Assembly (NCBI GenBank): GCA_910588175.1
Contig: CAJUQQ010000012.1
Span: 1-54,047, forward strand
Origin: an uncultured Oscillibacter sp.
GTDB taxonomy: Bacteria > Bacillota > Clostridia > Oscillospirales > Oscillospiraceae
Reading direction: 5' to 3'
Length of the DNA: 54,047 bases
The notes below the pieces were generated by a model, which saw only the letters and a program-made list of their open reading frames with translations, ran no database searches and was not told the origin of the DNA. The translations under genes and the position numbers were made by a program. Of the stretch, positions 46,160-54,047 are shown one piece after another; positions within the stretch are counted from its first letter, which is position 1, and each line of letters begins with the position of its first letter.

Positions 46160-47497
46160 ATGCGTCTGCTGCTGACCGGCGGGTCCGTCCTTTGCGGTGG
46201 GGGCTTTCAGCCCATGGAGATTGCCGTTTCCGAAGGGCGTATTGTTTCTGTTTCCCACCGTCTTCCCCGGGACGGCGCTTCCGTCATTGAATTGAATCAC
46301 CGGCTGGTTGTTCCAGGCTTCGTTGATGTTCACGTTCATCTTCGGGAGCCTGGTTTTTCTTATAAAGAGACCGTGGCCACCGGCACGGCGGCGGCGGCGG
46401 CGGGAGGCTATACCGCCCTGTGCGCCATGCCCAACCTGAACCCGGTGCCGGACAGCCCGGAGCGCCTCCGGGCGGAGCTGGAGGCCATCGGGCGGGACGC
46501 CGCCGTCCGGGTCTATCCCTACGGCGCCATCACCCGGGGGGAAAAGGGGGAGGAGCTGGCGGACCTGGCCGCCCTGGCCCCCCATGTCCCCGGCTTTTCC
46601 GACGACGGGCGGGGCGTCCAGTCCCGGGAGCGGATGCGCCGGGCTATGGAGCTCGCCAAGGAACTGGACCGGCCCATCGTGGCCCACTGCGAGGATGAGT
46701 CCCTTTTGACCGGGGGCTGGTGCGTCCACGACGGGGCCTTTGCCCAAAAGCACGGCCTTCCCGGCAACGACCCCGCCAGCGAGTGGCGGCAGGTGGAGCG
46801 GGATCTCCAGCTGGTCCGGGAGACGGGCTGCCGCTACCACGTGTGCCACGTCTCCACCAGGGAGAGCGTGGCCCTGATCCGGGCCGCCAAGGCCGAGGGC
46901 CTGCCCGTTACCTGTGAGACCGGGCCCCATTACCTGGTCCTCTGCGACGAGGATTTGGAGGACGACGGGCGGTTTAAGATGAATCCCCCCATTCGCTCCG
47001 CCGCCGACCGGGAGGCCCTTGTGGAGGGTCTGCTGGACGGGACTGTGGACTGCGTCGCCACGGACCACGCCCCCCATTCGGCGGAGGAGAAGGCCAAGGG
47101 CCTCCGGGGGAGCCTGAACGGCGTGGTGGGCCTGGAGTGCGCCTTCCCGGTGCTGTACACGGAGCTGGTGAAAACCGGAAGGGTTCCTATGGAAATCATA
47201 TTAAACGCCCTGTGCGTCAACCCCCGGCGGATTTTCGGCCTCCCCGGCGGGGCCATTGAGGAGGGCCGGCCCGCCGATTTGACGGTGCTGGACCTGGACC
47301 ACGAAGGCACGGTGGACCCGGCGGGCTTCCGCTCCCTGGGGCGGGCCACGCCCTTTGCCGGGCGGCGGGTGGAGGCCGCTGTGTGCATGACCCTGGTTGG
47401 GGGGAGGATTGTGTTCCCGGAGGGACTGGAGCCGTCTCCCCATGGAAGCGTTGGAATCATCCGGGGTTATGACTGCCCGGAAGGAGGGAGAGCATGA
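46160..47497 (+). CDS. pyrC: Dihydroorotase
   Basis: A 445-residue class I dihydroorotase that cyclises carbamoyl-aspartate to dihydroorotate. It shows the metal-binding HVHLREPGFSYKET, FSDDGRGV (the Asp that replaces a carboxylated lysine in this subtype), the His ligands in IVAHCEDE and CHVST, and C-terminal KMNPPIRS and CVATDHAPHS with the catalytic Asp. Length is normal. First gene of the operon; RBS GGAGAGGA is 9-10 nt before the ATG. Its stop overlaps pyrK by 4 nt. Confidence 0.96.
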   Translation: MRLLLTGGSVLCGGGFQPMEIAVSEGRIVSVSHRLPRDGASVIELNHRLVVPGFVDVHVHLREPGFSYKETVATGTAAAAAGGYTALCAMPNLNPVPDSPERLRAELEAIGRDAAVRVYPYGAITRGEKGEELADLAALAPHVPGFSDDGRGVQSRERMRRAMELAKELDRPIVAHCEDESLLTGGWCVHDGAFAQKHGLPGNDPASEWRQVERDLQLVRETGCRYHVCHVSTRESVALIRAAKAEGLPVTCETGPHYLVLCDEDLEDDGRFKMNPPIRSAADREALVEGLLDGTVDCVATDHAPHSAEEKAKGLRGSLNGVVGLECAFPVLYTELVKTGRVPMEIILNALCVNPRRIFGLPGGAIEEGRPADLTVLDLDHEGTVDPAGFRSLGRATPFAGRRVEAAVCMTLVGGRIVFPEGLEPSPHGSVGIIRGYDCPEGGRA

Positions 47498-48231
47498 AGG
47501 AATCCGTGTTTGCCCTGCGCCGCGCCCGGCGGCTGGCCGGGGGCGTATGGGAGCTGGTTCTGGCGGGGGATACCTCCGCCGTCACCGCGCCGGGGCAGTT
47601 CGTGAACCTGGAGCTGCCCGGAAAATTTCTCCGCCGTCCCATTTCCATCTGCGACTGGGGGGCGGGAGAGCTGACCCTGCTGGTAAAGGAGGCGGGGGAG
47701 GGTACCCGGGAGCTGGTCCGCCTCCCCGCCGGAACGGAGCTGAACGTGCTGTCCGGCCTGGGGAACGGCTTTGACATCGCCCGGATGGCGGAGGACGCCA
47801 TCCTGGTGGGCGGCGGCATCGGCATCGCGCCGCTGTATGGCCTGGCGAAACGCGTGCTGGAGACGGGCCGGAAGCCCGCTCTGGTCCTGGGCTTCCGGTC
47901 CGGGGCGGAGGCCTTTTACCTGGAGGAATTCGCCGCCCTGGGTCTGGAGGTCCGCACCGCCACGGAGGACGGAAGCCTGGGCGCCCGGGGCTTTGTCACG
48001 GACGTGCTGAAGGGCCTTCCGGACTTCCGCTATGTCCTGGCCTGCGGCCCCACAGCCATGCTGAAGGCGGTTCACGCCCTGCCCCGGATCACCGGGGGGC
48101 AGTTTAGCTTCGAGGCCCGGATGGCCTGCGGCTTCGGGGCCTGCGTGGGCTGCACCATTCAGACAAAGAAGGGTCTCCGCCGTGTGTGCAAGGACGGGCC
48201 CGTATTCCACAAGGAGGACATTCTATGGTAG
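47494..48231 (+). CDS. pyrK: Dihydroorotate dehydrogenase electron transfer subunit
   Basis: A 245-residue PyrK, which passes electrons from dihydroorotate dehydrogenase 1B to NAD+. FAD-binding motif FLRRPISICDW; nucleotide-binding GGGIGIAPLYGLAKRVLE; and the [2Fe-2S] cysteines in the C-terminal EARMACGFGACVGCTIQTKKGLRRVCKDGPVF, four in all. It overlaps pyrC by 4 nt and pyrD by 7 nt, as expected for a heterotetrameric complex. Confidence 0.96.
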   Translation: MKESVFALRRARRLAGGVWELVLAGDTSAVTAPGQFVNLELPGKFLRRPISICDWGAGELTLLVKEAGEGTRELVRLPAGTELNVLSGLGNGFDIARMAEDAILVGGGIGIAPLYGLAKRVLETGRKPALVLGFRSGAEAFYLEEFAALGLEVRTATEDGSLGARGFVTDVLKGLPDFRYVLACGPTAMLKAVHALPRITGGQFSFEARMACGFGACVGCTIQTKKGLRRVCKDGPVFHKEDILW

Positions 48232-49154
48232 ACCTGTCTGTCACGCTGGCAGGAGTGACCTTAAAAAACCCCATCATCCCCGCCTCCGGCACCTTCGGCT
48301 ATGGCCGGGAGTTCGCCGAGGCGTATGACCTGAACATCCTGGGTTCCTTCTCCTGGAAGGGCACCACCCGGGAGCCCCGCTCCGGCAACCCCCAGCCCCG
48401 CATTGCCGAGGCCCCCGCCGGAATGCTGAACGCCGTGGGTCTTCAGAACCCCGGCATGGAAGCGGTCCTCCGGGAGGAGGTCCCCAACATCGCGGGGATT
48501 TTCCGCGGCCCGGTCATCGCCAACGTCTGCGGCTTCTCGCTGGAGGAGTACGCAGAGAACTGCGCCCGGCTCGACGAGGCGGAGCAGGTCCGGATTCTGG
48601 AGGTGAACATCTCCTGTCCCAACGTTCACGCCGGGGGGAAGAACTTCGGCTCGGACCCCCAGAGCGCCGCCGCCGTTACCCGGGCCGTCCGGGCCGCCAC
48701 GAAAAAGCCCGTCTTCCTAAAGCTCAGCCCCAATGTGACGGACATTGCCGGGATTGCCCGGGCCTGTGAGGCGGAGGGCGCCGACGGCCTGTGCCTGATC
48801 AACACCCTGCTGGGGATGCGGATTGACTTGAACACAAAGCGCCCCCTGCTGGCCAACCGCACCGGGGGCCTCTCCGGTCCCGCCGTGTTCCCGGTGGCGG
48901 TGCGGATGGTATGGGACGTGTACGAGGCGGTGAAGCTGCCCATCATCGGCTGCGGCGGCGTGGCCTCCGCAGAGGACGCCGCCGAGATGATGCTGGCGGG
49001 AGCCTCCGCCGTGGAGGTGGGGGCGGCAAACCTGCGGGATCCCTGGGCCTGCAAGACCATCATCGAAAACCTGCCCGGCGTCTGTGAGCGCCTGGGCGTG
49101 GACAGGATTTCCGATCTCACCGGCGCGGCCCACGGAACGGGGCCGCGGGGATGA
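48225..49154 (+). CDS. pyrD: Dihydroorotate dehydrogenase (NAD+), catalytic subunit 1B
   Basis: A 309-residue class 1B enzyme that oxidises dihydroorotate to orotate using FMN. FMN and substrate motifs: NPIIPASGTFGYG, GMLNAVGLQNPG, LEVNISCPNVHAGGKNFG with the catalytic Cys in SCPN (class 1), KLSPNVTDI, and IIGCGGVASAEDAAEMMLAGASAVEVG. It requires the PyrK subunit encoded immediately upstream. AAGGAGG lies inside pyrK. Confidence 0.96.
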   Translation: MVDLSVTLAGVTLKNPIIPASGTFGYGREFAEAYDLNILGSFSWKGTTREPRSGNPQPRIAEAPAGMLNAVGLQNPGMEAVLREEVPNIAGIFRGPVIANVCGFSLEEYAENCARLDEAEQVRILEVNISCPNVHAGGKNFGSDPQSAAAVTRAVRAATKKPVFLKLSPNVTDIAGIARACEAEGADGLCLINTLLGMRIDLNTKRPLLANRTGGLSGPAVFPVAVRMVWDVYEAVKLPIIGCGGVASAEDAAEMMLAGASAVEVGAANLRDPWACKTIIENLPGVCERLGVDRISDLTGAAHGTGPRG

Positions 49155-49236
49155 GACGGATTTCCGGCCCCTCCCGGCGGACGGAGGCGCGGGAGACGCT
49201 GAACGGAGCTTTGACAAACTGGAAAGGATGAAGGAT

Positions 49237-49944
49237 ATGAGTAAGAAAGACGTGATCATCGCCCTGGATTTCCCTACCCGGGAGGAGACCCTGGCATTCT
49301 TAGACCGCTTCCCCGCCGGGGCGGACAAGCCCTTTGTGAAAATCGGCATGGAGCTGTACTACGCCGAGGGGCCGTCCATCGTGCGGGAAATCAAGGCCCG
49401 GGGGCACAAGATTTTCCTGGACTTAAAGCTCCACGACATTCCCAACACGGTCAAGCGGGCCATGGCGGTCCTCTCCGGCCTGGACGTGGACATGGTGAAC
49501 CTCCACGCCGCCGGGACCTCCGCCATGATGAAGGCCGCCCTGGAGGGGCTGACCCGGCCCGACGGCACGCGGCCCCTGCTCATCGCCGTCACCCAGCTCA
49601 CCTCTACGGACGCCGCCGCCTTGAAAGAGGAGCTGCTGATTGAAGCCCCCATGGCGGAAACCGTTCTGGCCTACGCCAAAAACGCCGCCGCCAGCGGCCT
49701 GGACGGCGTGGTCTGCTCCCCCCTGGAGGCGGCGCTGGTGAAGGAGCGCTGCGGCGGGGGCTTTTGCACCGTCACCCCCGGCGTGCGCTTCGCCGGCGGG
49801 GACGCGGGGGACCAGAAGCGGGTGATGACCCCGGAACAGGCGGCGAAAAACGGCTGTGACTATATCGTCATGGGCCGCCCCATCACGAAGGACGCGGACC
49901 CGGTGGCGGCGTACCGCCGGGCGGTAAAGGAGTTCCTGGGATGA
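49237..49944 (+). CDS. pyrF: Orotidine 5'-phosphate decarboxylase
   Basis: A 235-residue type 1 OMP decarboxylase that makes UMP. It has the catalytic stretch KIFLDLKLHDIPNTVKRA (Asp-x-Lys-x2-Asp), the N-terminal IIALDFPTREE and the phosphate-binding TPGVRF and DYIVMGRPIT. The ATG at 49237 is preferred over the in-frame ATG at 49228 on ribosome-site spacing. It is separated from pyrD by 82 bp and overlaps the next gene by 4 nt. Confidence 0.96.
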   Translation: MSKKDVIIALDFPTREETLAFLDRFPAGADKPFVKIGMELYYAEGPSIVREIKARGHKIFLDLKLHDIPNTVKRAMAVLSGLDVDMVNLHAAGTSAMMKAALEGLTRPDGTRPLLIAVTQLTSTDAAALKEELLIEAPMAETVLAYAKNAAASGLDGVVCSPLEAALVKERCGGGFCTVTPGVRFAGGDAGDQKRVMTPEQAAKNGCDYIVMGRPITKDADPVAAYRRAVKEFLG

Positions 49945-50408
49945 AGCCGGAGGACATTCTTCAATACTGCCTGGCAAATCTGGAGGGCACGGTCCGGACA
50001 GAAAGCTGGGGCGAGAGCGGCATATTCTACAACCCCGGCGGCGTTTTGAAGCGGGGCGTCTATGTGCTCACCGTCAAGGAGAAGGACGGGGCCAACGATG
50101 CCGCCTCCCGGCTGGACCGCCCCGAGGTCTACCGGGTAAACCTGGGTCTCCGGAAGGGGACGTATGCCCGTCTTTTCGGCGCCCTGCCCGCCCGTCCTCC
50201 CAAGGGGGGCGTGGCGTCCGTGGACGCGGATTTCTCCGCCCCGGACCGCCTTATCCCCCACCCGGTATACGCCTGGATGGGCTGGGCCGCCGTGCTGAAT
50301 CCGTCGCCGGAGACCTTTGAGGCCATGAAGCCGCTGATTCAAGAAAGCTATGAATACGCAAGGGAAAAGTTCGCCAAACGCCGGCGCGGCGTTCCCGCCG
50401 GAATATGA
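49941..50408 (+). CDS. DUF6194-like protein inside the pyr operon
   Basis: A 155-residue protein, MKPEDILQYCLANLEGTVRTESWGESGIFYNPGGVLKRGVYVLTVKEKDGANDAASRL, with later LGLRKGTYARLFGALPARPPKGG and DRLIPHPVYAWMGWAAVLNPSPETFEAMKPLIQESYEYAREKF. This matches the layout of the DUF6194 family of unknown function. It is locked into the operon by an ATGA overlap with pyrF and a 16-bp gap to pyrE. No catalytic motif is evident. Co-translation with pyrF suggests a link to pyrimidine nucleotides, but that is inference. Confidence 0.7.
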   Translation: MKPEDILQYCLANLEGTVRTESWGESGIFYNPGGVLKRGVYVLTVKEKDGANDAASRLDRPEVYRVNLGLRKGTYARLFGALPARPPKGGVASVDADFSAPDRLIPHPVYAWMGWAAVLNPSPETFEAMKPLIQESYEYAREKFAKRRRGVPAGI

Positions 50409-50424
50409 GAAAGGAGTCCTGCAC

Positions 50425-51060
50425 ATGACCCGTGAACAGACCATTGCCCACGATCTTTTATCCATCGGAGCGGTATTCCTCCGCCCCAACGAGCCCTTTA
50501 CCTGGGCCAGCGGCATCAAGAGCCCCATCTACTGCGACAACCGCCTGACCCTCACCGCCCCGGAGGTCCGCACCCATGTGGAGGAGGGCCTGGTGGACCT
50601 CATCTGCAAGCACTATCCCCAGGTGGAGGTCCTGATGGGCACCTCCACCGCCGGCATCGCCCACGCCGCCATCGTGGGCCACCTCATGGGCCTGCCCATG
50701 GGCTACGTCCGCTCCAGCGGCAAGGACCACGGGCGGCAGAACCGCATTGAGGGAAAGCTGGAGCCCGGAGCGCGGGTGGTGGTGGTGGAGGACCTGATCT
50801 CCACGGCGGGGAGCTGCATCGACGTGGTGGAGGCCCTCCGGGAAGCCGGGGCGGAGGTGCTGGGGATTGCGTCCATCTTCACCTACGGGCTGCAAAAGGG
50901 ACTGGACCGGCTGGCGGCGGCCAAGGTGACCAACGTCAGCCTGTCCAACTTCGACGCGGTGTGCGAGATCGCCGCGGCGGAGGGAAACATCCGTCCCGAG
51001 GACATTGACCGCCTGAAAAAGTTCCGGGCGAACCCGTCCGATGAGCGCTGGATTGGCTGA
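50425..51060 (+). CDS. pyrE: Orotate phosphoribosyltransferase
   Basis: A 211-residue enzyme that joins orotate and PRPP to form OMP. The PRPP-binding loop VVVVEDLISTAGSCIDVVEALREAG and the flexible catalytic loop YVRSSGKDHGRQNRIEG are complete. AAAGGAG lies 8 nt before the ATG at 50425. Followed by a 115-bp gap with REP-like hairpins before pyrB. Confidence 0.96.
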   Translation: MTREQTIAHDLLSIGAVFLRPNEPFTWASGIKSPIYCDNRLTLTAPEVRTHVEEGLVDLICKHYPQVEVLMGTSTAGIAHAAIVGHLMGLPMGYVRSSGKDHGRQNRIEGKLEPGARVVVVEDLISTAGSCIDVVEALREAGAEVLGIASIFTYGLQKGLDRLAAAKVTNVSLSNFDAVCEIAAAEGNIRPEDIDRLKKFRANPSDERWIG

Positions 51061-51063
51061 TGG

Positions 51064-51142
51064 GCGTTGGGCCGCCGAGGCGGCCCCTGCGCACAAAAGC
51101 CCTGAACCCGCACCGTAGGGGCGGCCGTCCCCGGCCGTCCGT
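51064..51142. repeat. REP-like GC-rich palindromes between pyrE and pyrB
   Basis: GGGCCGCC-GAG-GCGGCCC (about 51069-51087) and GTAGGGGCGGCC...GGCCG (about 51115-51142). The GTAGGGGCGGCC motif is of a kind I recall as scattered in genomes of this bacterial group. It sits inside the operon and lacks a T-run, so it may set relative mRNA stability of the pyrE and pyrB parts. Confidence 0.5.
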
Positions 51143-51175
51143 TCACAGATGACCTTCTTTCGGAAAGGAGCACCT

Positions 51176-52096
51176 ATGCCCAGAAACATCATCGACGTCA
51201 CCGACCTCACCGTGGAGGAAATCAACGAATTGATCGCCACGGCGGAGGACATTATCGCGAGCCCCGCCAAATACCAGGCCGCCTGCGCCCACAAGCAGCT
51301 GGCCACCCTCTTTTTCGAGCCGTCCACCCGGACCCGCCTCTCCTTTGAGTCCGCCATGCTGGCCCTGGGGGGAAGCGTCCTGGGCTTCTCGGAGGCCGCC
51401 TCCAGCTCCACCGCCAAGGGGGAGACCGTGGGGGATACCGTCCACACCGTCAGCTGCTACGCCGACATCATCGCCATGCGCCACCCCAAGGAGGGCGCCC
51501 CCTTCGCCGCCGCCCAGTTCAGCGAGGTCCCCATCATCAACGCCGGGGACGGCGGACACAACCACCCCACCCAGACCCTTACCGATCTGCTGACCATCCA
51601 CCGGGAGAAGGGGCGGCTGGACGGGTTTACCATCGGCTTCTGCGGGGACCTCAAATTTGGCCGGACCGTTCATTCCCTGGTGAACGCCCTCAGCCGGTAT
51701 GAGAATATCCGCTTTGTCCTCATCTCCCCGATGGAGCTGAAGCTCCCCCGCTATGTGAAGGAGGAGGCCCTGAAAAAGCGGGGCATTCCCTATGAGCAGA
51801 CCGACAGCCTGGACGCCGTCATGCCCAAGCTGGACATCCTCTATATGACCCGGGTGCAGAAGGAGCGCTTCTTCAACGAAGAGGACTACCTCCGCCTGAA
51901 GGACAGCTATATCCTCACCCCGGAGAAGCTGGAAAACGCCAAGGCGGATCTCTCCATCCTCCACCCCCTGCCCCGGGTGAACGAAATCTCCGTGGCGGTG
52001 GACAGGGACCCCCGGGCCGCCTACTGGAAGCAGGTGAAGAACGGCAAGTTTATCCGCATGGCCCTGATTATGAAGCTGCTGGACATTCAGGTCTGA
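51176..52096 (+). CDS. pyrB: Aspartate carbamoyltransferase catalytic subunit
   Basis: A 306-residue catalytic chain that forms carbamoyl-aspartate. Carbamoyl-phosphate site FFEPSTRTRLSFESAMLALGG; HNHPTQTLTDLLTI; and HPLPRVNEI near the C terminus. With PyrI next to it, it forms the allosteric class-B-type holoenzyme. GAAAGGAG lies 6 nt before the ATG. Confidence 0.96.
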   Translation: MPRNIIDVTDLTVEEINELIATAEDIIASPAKYQAACAHKQLATLFFEPSTRTRLSFESAMLALGGSVLGFSEAASSSTAKGETVGDTVHTVSCYADIIAMRHPKEGAPFAAAQFSEVPIINAGDGGHNHPTQTLTDLLTIHREKGRLDGFTIGFCGDLKFGRTVHSLVNALSRYENIRFVLISPMELKLPRYVKEEALKKRGIPYEQTDSLDAVMPKLDILYMTRVQKERFFNEEDYLRLKDSYILTPEKLENAKADLSILHPLPRVNEISVAVDRDPRAAYWKQVKNGKFIRMALIMKLLDIQV

Positions 52097-52113
52097 GGAA
52101 AGGGGAGCACTCT

Positions 52114-52545
52114 ATGAACATTGACAGCATCCAAAACGGCGTGGTCCTGGATCACATCCAGGCGGGCAAGAGCATGGATATCTACAAGTACCTCCACCTG
52201 GACCGGCTGGACTGCTCCGTGGCGATTATCAAAAACGTCCGCTCCGGCCGGATGGGGAAAAAGGACATCATCAAGATCGACTCCCCCCTGGACGTGGATG
52301 TGGACGTGCTGGGCTATATCGACGACAAAATCACCGTCAACATCATTCGGGACGGCCGGCGGGTGGAAAAACGCCGCCTGGAGCCGCCGAAGAAGCTGGT
52401 GAACATCATCCGCTGCAAGAATCCCCGGTGCATCACCGTGGCGGAGCCCCAGCTGGACGCCATCTTCCTCCTCAGCGACCCGGGGCGGCACGTCTACCGC
52501 TGCGCCTACTGCGACACGGCCAAGGGAAAGAAAAAGGACGTTTGA
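52114..52545 (+). CDS. pyrI: Aspartate carbamoyltransferase regulatory subunit
   Basis: A 143-residue regulatory chain. The N-terminal allosteric domain (about 1-95) binds nucleotides; the C-terminal zinc domain has the four-cysteine site CKNPRC and CAYC, which contacts PyrB. Allosteric feedback by CTP/ATP is the family property. It lies 17 bp after pyrB. Confidence 0.95.
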   Translation: MNIDSIQNGVVLDHIQAGKSMDIYKYLHLDRLDCSVAIIKNVRSGRMGKKDIIKIDSPLDVDVDVLGYIDDKITVNIIRDGRRVEKRRLEPPKKLVNIIRCKNPRCITVAEPQLDAIFLLSDPGRHVYRCAYCDTAKGKKKDV

Positions 52546-52547
52546 CC

Positions 52548-53069
52548 ATGGAGCCCTATGAACTCATCCGCTCCCGGCGGCGGACGCTGGCCCTGGAGGT
52601 CACCGCCGATGGGCGGCTGCTGGTCCGGGCCCCCCTGCGCTGCGCCCAGGGGCGGATCGACGCCTTTGTCTCCGCCCACGCCGCCTGGATTGAACGGCAC
52701 TTGAAGCTCCAGCGGGAGAAAGCCGCTCTCCGCCCGCCCGCCCCCACGGAGGCGGAAATCGAGGCCCTGAAAGCCCGGGCCCGGGCGGAGCTGCCGGAAA
52801 AAATCGCCTGGTGGAGCGGGAAAATGGGCGTGGTCCCCACCGGGTTCAAGGTTACCACGGCCCGGAAGCGCTATGGGAGCTGCGGCGCTGGAAACAGCCT
52901 GTGCTTTTCCTGTTTTTTGATGCGCTGCCCGGAGCCCGCCGTGGAGCTGGTGGTGGTCCATGAGCTGTGCCACATTCGGGAAAAAAACCACGGACCGGGG
53001 TTTTACGCCCTGCTGGAGCGGTATCTCCCGGACTGGCGGGAGCGGAAGAAGCTGCTCTCAATGTACTGA
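52548..53069 (+). CDS. YgjP-like (DUF45) zinc metallopeptidase
   Basis: A 173-residue protein of the M48-like YgjP/DUF45 family. It has the N-terminal YELIRSRRRTLALEVTADGRLLVRAPL, the linker Trp motif AWIERHL, TTARKRYGSCGAGNSLCFSCFLMRCP and the zinc-binding HELCHIREKNHGPGFYALLERYLPDW (HExxH-like HELCH plus a downstream His). It starts 2 nt after pyrI with a purine-rich site in that gene. Substrate unknown. Its place in the pyr operon may be simple read-through. Confidence 0.88.
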   Translation: MEPYELIRSRRRTLALEVTADGRLLVRAPLRCAQGRIDAFVSAHAAWIERHLKLQREKAALRPPAPTEAEIEALKARARAELPEKIAWWSGKMGVVPTGFKVTTARKRYGSCGAGNSLCFSCFLMRCPEPAVELVVVHELCHIREKNHGPGFYALLERYLPDWRERKKLLSMY

Positions 53070-53092
53070 AATTTTCGATACGGAGGACGGAT

Positions 53093-53797
53093 ATGGAAAA
53101 GCGGAATCTGACGGACCTGCTGAAAGGAAACCCCTACCCGGGGCGGGGCATTGTTCTGGGAAAGAGCGCGGACGGAAAACAGGCCGTGGCTGTGTACTTC
53201 ATCATGGGCCGCAGCGAGAATTCCCGGAACCGGGTGTTTGTGCCCACGGAGGACGGCATCCGCACGGAGGCCCACGATCCCTCCAGGATGACGGACCCCA
53301 GCCTCATCATCTACCACCCGGTTCGGAAGGTAGGCAAGGAGCTGATCGTCACCAACGGGGACCAGACGGACACGGTCCGGGACTATCTTCTGGAGGGCCG
53401 CACCTTCGCCGGGGCCCTTAAACAGCGGACCTTCGAGCCCGACGGGCCCAACTGGACCCCCCGCATCTCCGGGCTTTTAAGCCCCGGCGGCAGCTTCCAG
53501 CTCTCCATTTTGAAAAGCGCCGAGGGAGACCCGGCCTGCTGCTGCCGGTACTTCTACCACTACGACGCGCCCCTTGCCGGGGAGGGCCGCTTCCTCCACA
53601 CCTACCTGGGGGACGGGAATCCCCTGCCCTCCTTCGAGGGGGAGCCGGAGCGGGTCGTTCTGGACGCGGAGACGCCGGAGACCTTGGCGGACCGGGTGTG
53701 GGAGGCTTTGAACCCGGAGAACAAGGTGTCCCTCTTTGTCCGGTTCGTGGATTTGGCGGAGGGGAGCCACCGGGACGTGATCCGGAACCGCTATTAA
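53093..53797 (+). CDS. IMP cyclohydrolase (PurO-like family)
   Basis: A 234-residue protein matching the stand-alone IMP cyclohydrolase family known from archaea (PurO) and many Clostridia, which performs the last ring closure of de novo purine synthesis. Landmarks are NPYPGRGIVLGKSADGKQAVAVYFIMGRSENSRNRVFV near the N terminus, DPSLIIYHPVR, ITNGDQTDTV-like VTNGDQTDTVRDYL, FEPDGPNWTPRISGLL and PENKVSLFVRFVDL. GGAGG lies 7-8 nt before the ATG. It follows the metallopeptidase by 23 bp and ends the operon; a family A repeat begins 9 nt after its stop. Confidence 0.87.
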   Translation: MEKRNLTDLLKGNPYPGRGIVLGKSADGKQAVAVYFIMGRSENSRNRVFVPTEDGIRTEAHDPSRMTDPSLIIYHPVRKVGKELIVTNGDQTDTVRDYLLEGRTFAGALKQRTFEPDGPNWTPRISGLLSPGGSFQLSILKSAEGDPACCCRYFYHYDAPLAGEGRFLHTYLGDGNPLPSFEGEPERVVLDAETPETLADRVWEALNPENKVSLFVRFVDLAEGSHRDVIRNRY

Positions 53798-53805
53798 AAA
53801 GCGAG

Positions 53806-53962
53806 AGGCTGTCGAAAATGTCTTTTCTCCAGCCTGAAGCAAGTTTTTTGGAACTCGAAAAAGTTCCAAAAAACTTCGGATTAAAAACGAGAGAAACCCC
53901 TGATGGGTTTCTCTCGTAGCTCTTTTCCTTTCCGTTCCCATTCGGCCAGCACTTTTTTGACA
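53806..53962 (-). repeat. Family A structured intergenic repeat, copy 4
   Basis: The same orientation as copy 1 and beginning 9 nt after a stop codon: AGGCTGTCGAAAA...CCAGCCT (the distal arm has one substitution block), AAGTTTTTTGGAACT/AGTTCCAAAAAACTT hairpin (53842-53875), CGAGAGAAACC/GGTTTCTCTCG hairpin, TAGCTCTTTTCC, ending CTTTTTTGACA. The second stem differs from copy 1 with pairing maintained. Confidence 0.8.
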
Positions 53963-54036
53963 AGTTGGAGCGCCGCCTTTAAGACGGCGCTCCAGCTTGT
54001 CGAAAAGCAGCCTGCCAGGGAAATATCCTGGCAGGC
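53963..54036 (+). terminator. Tandem GC-rich hairpins at the window end
   Basis: TGGAGCGCCG pairs with CGGCGCTCCA around CTTTAAGA (about 53966-53993), and GCCTGCCAGG pairs with CCTGGCAGGC (about 54010-54036). The first abuts the GTGTC end of family A copy 4, and TTGTCGAAAAG follows it, suggesting that another copy of the end motif lies across the window edge. Confidence 0.55.
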
Positions 54037-54047
54037 CGCAAAGCATA

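Noticed and set aside
1..54047. CRISPR array, rRNA, complete insertion sequence or prophage
   Set aside because: No regularly spaced direct repeats, no rRNA-like sequence, and no transposase, integrase or phage structural gene were found.

Overview
The window is GC-rich Gram-positive DNA with strong AGGAGG-type ribosome binding sites and TTGACA/TATAAT promoters. Gene content fits an anaerobic, butyrate-forming member of the Clostridia, most likely Oscillospiraceae-like (the Flavonifractor/Intestinimonas/Oscillibacter group). The pointers are a SCIFF/ScfB ranthipeptide pair, electron-transferring flavoprotein with butyryl-CoA dehydrogenase, 4-hydroxybutyryl-CoA dehydratase, an SLH-anchored surface protein, AddA, and a type-1B dihydroorotate dehydrogenase (PyrD+PyrK). 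The genus is inferred, not shown.

Layout. 1-4450: 3' end of addA, an SLH surface protein with a cysteine-rich triple repeat, a DUF378 membrane protein. 4450-8000: M29 aminopeptidase behind a long structured leader, a gamma-carbonic-anhydrase-like protein, an AI-2E-type permease. 8000-12450: small regulatory and membrane modules, namely an XRE regulator with three operator palindromes and its DUF3169 partner, and a four-gene ECF sigma/anti-sigma/membrane-protein operon on the minus strand. 12600-20700: a butyrate module (crotonase, CoA-transferase, 4-hydroxybutyryl-CoA dehydratase, acyl-CoA dehydrogenase, EtfB, EtfA). 20700-29300: uvrC, ptsH, a lipoprotein, trmO, a 59-residue ribbon-helix-helix protein, yitT, a small mobile-element-like operon, tRNA-Thr and tRNA-Tyr, and a LexA-like S24 repressor. 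29400-40600: proS, a membrane acyltransferase-like protein, a TetM/EF-G-like GTPase fused to a NYN (Rae1/YacP-like) nuclease, an LspA-like protein with an altered catalytic position, the SCIFF peptide and its radical SAM maturase, an Orn/Lys/Arg decarboxylase-family enzyme, a ferredoxin, and lepA. 40800-46000: an MBOAT/SGNH-type surface O-acylation cluster and two XRE regulators. 46100-53800: the de novo pyrimidine operon pyrC-K-D-F-(DUF6194-like)-E-B-I, followed by a YgjP-like metallopeptidase and an IMP cyclohydrolase.

The least expected content lies between genes. Two families of structured dispersed repeats are present. Family A is about 160 bp, with four copies at 7847, 22882, 45006 and 53806. 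Family B is about 270 bp, with three copies at 20697, 38109 and 38468. Both sit next to gene 3' ends, and both show paired substitutions that preserve their hairpins between copies. Smaller GC-rich palindromes (family C) and a roughly 70-bp repeat (family D) also occur. A duplicated lepA 5' end lies just upstream of lepA. Together with the GTPase-NYN fusion, these repeats are the most plausible undescribed biology here. No CRISPR array, complete insertion sequence, prophage or rRNA was seen.
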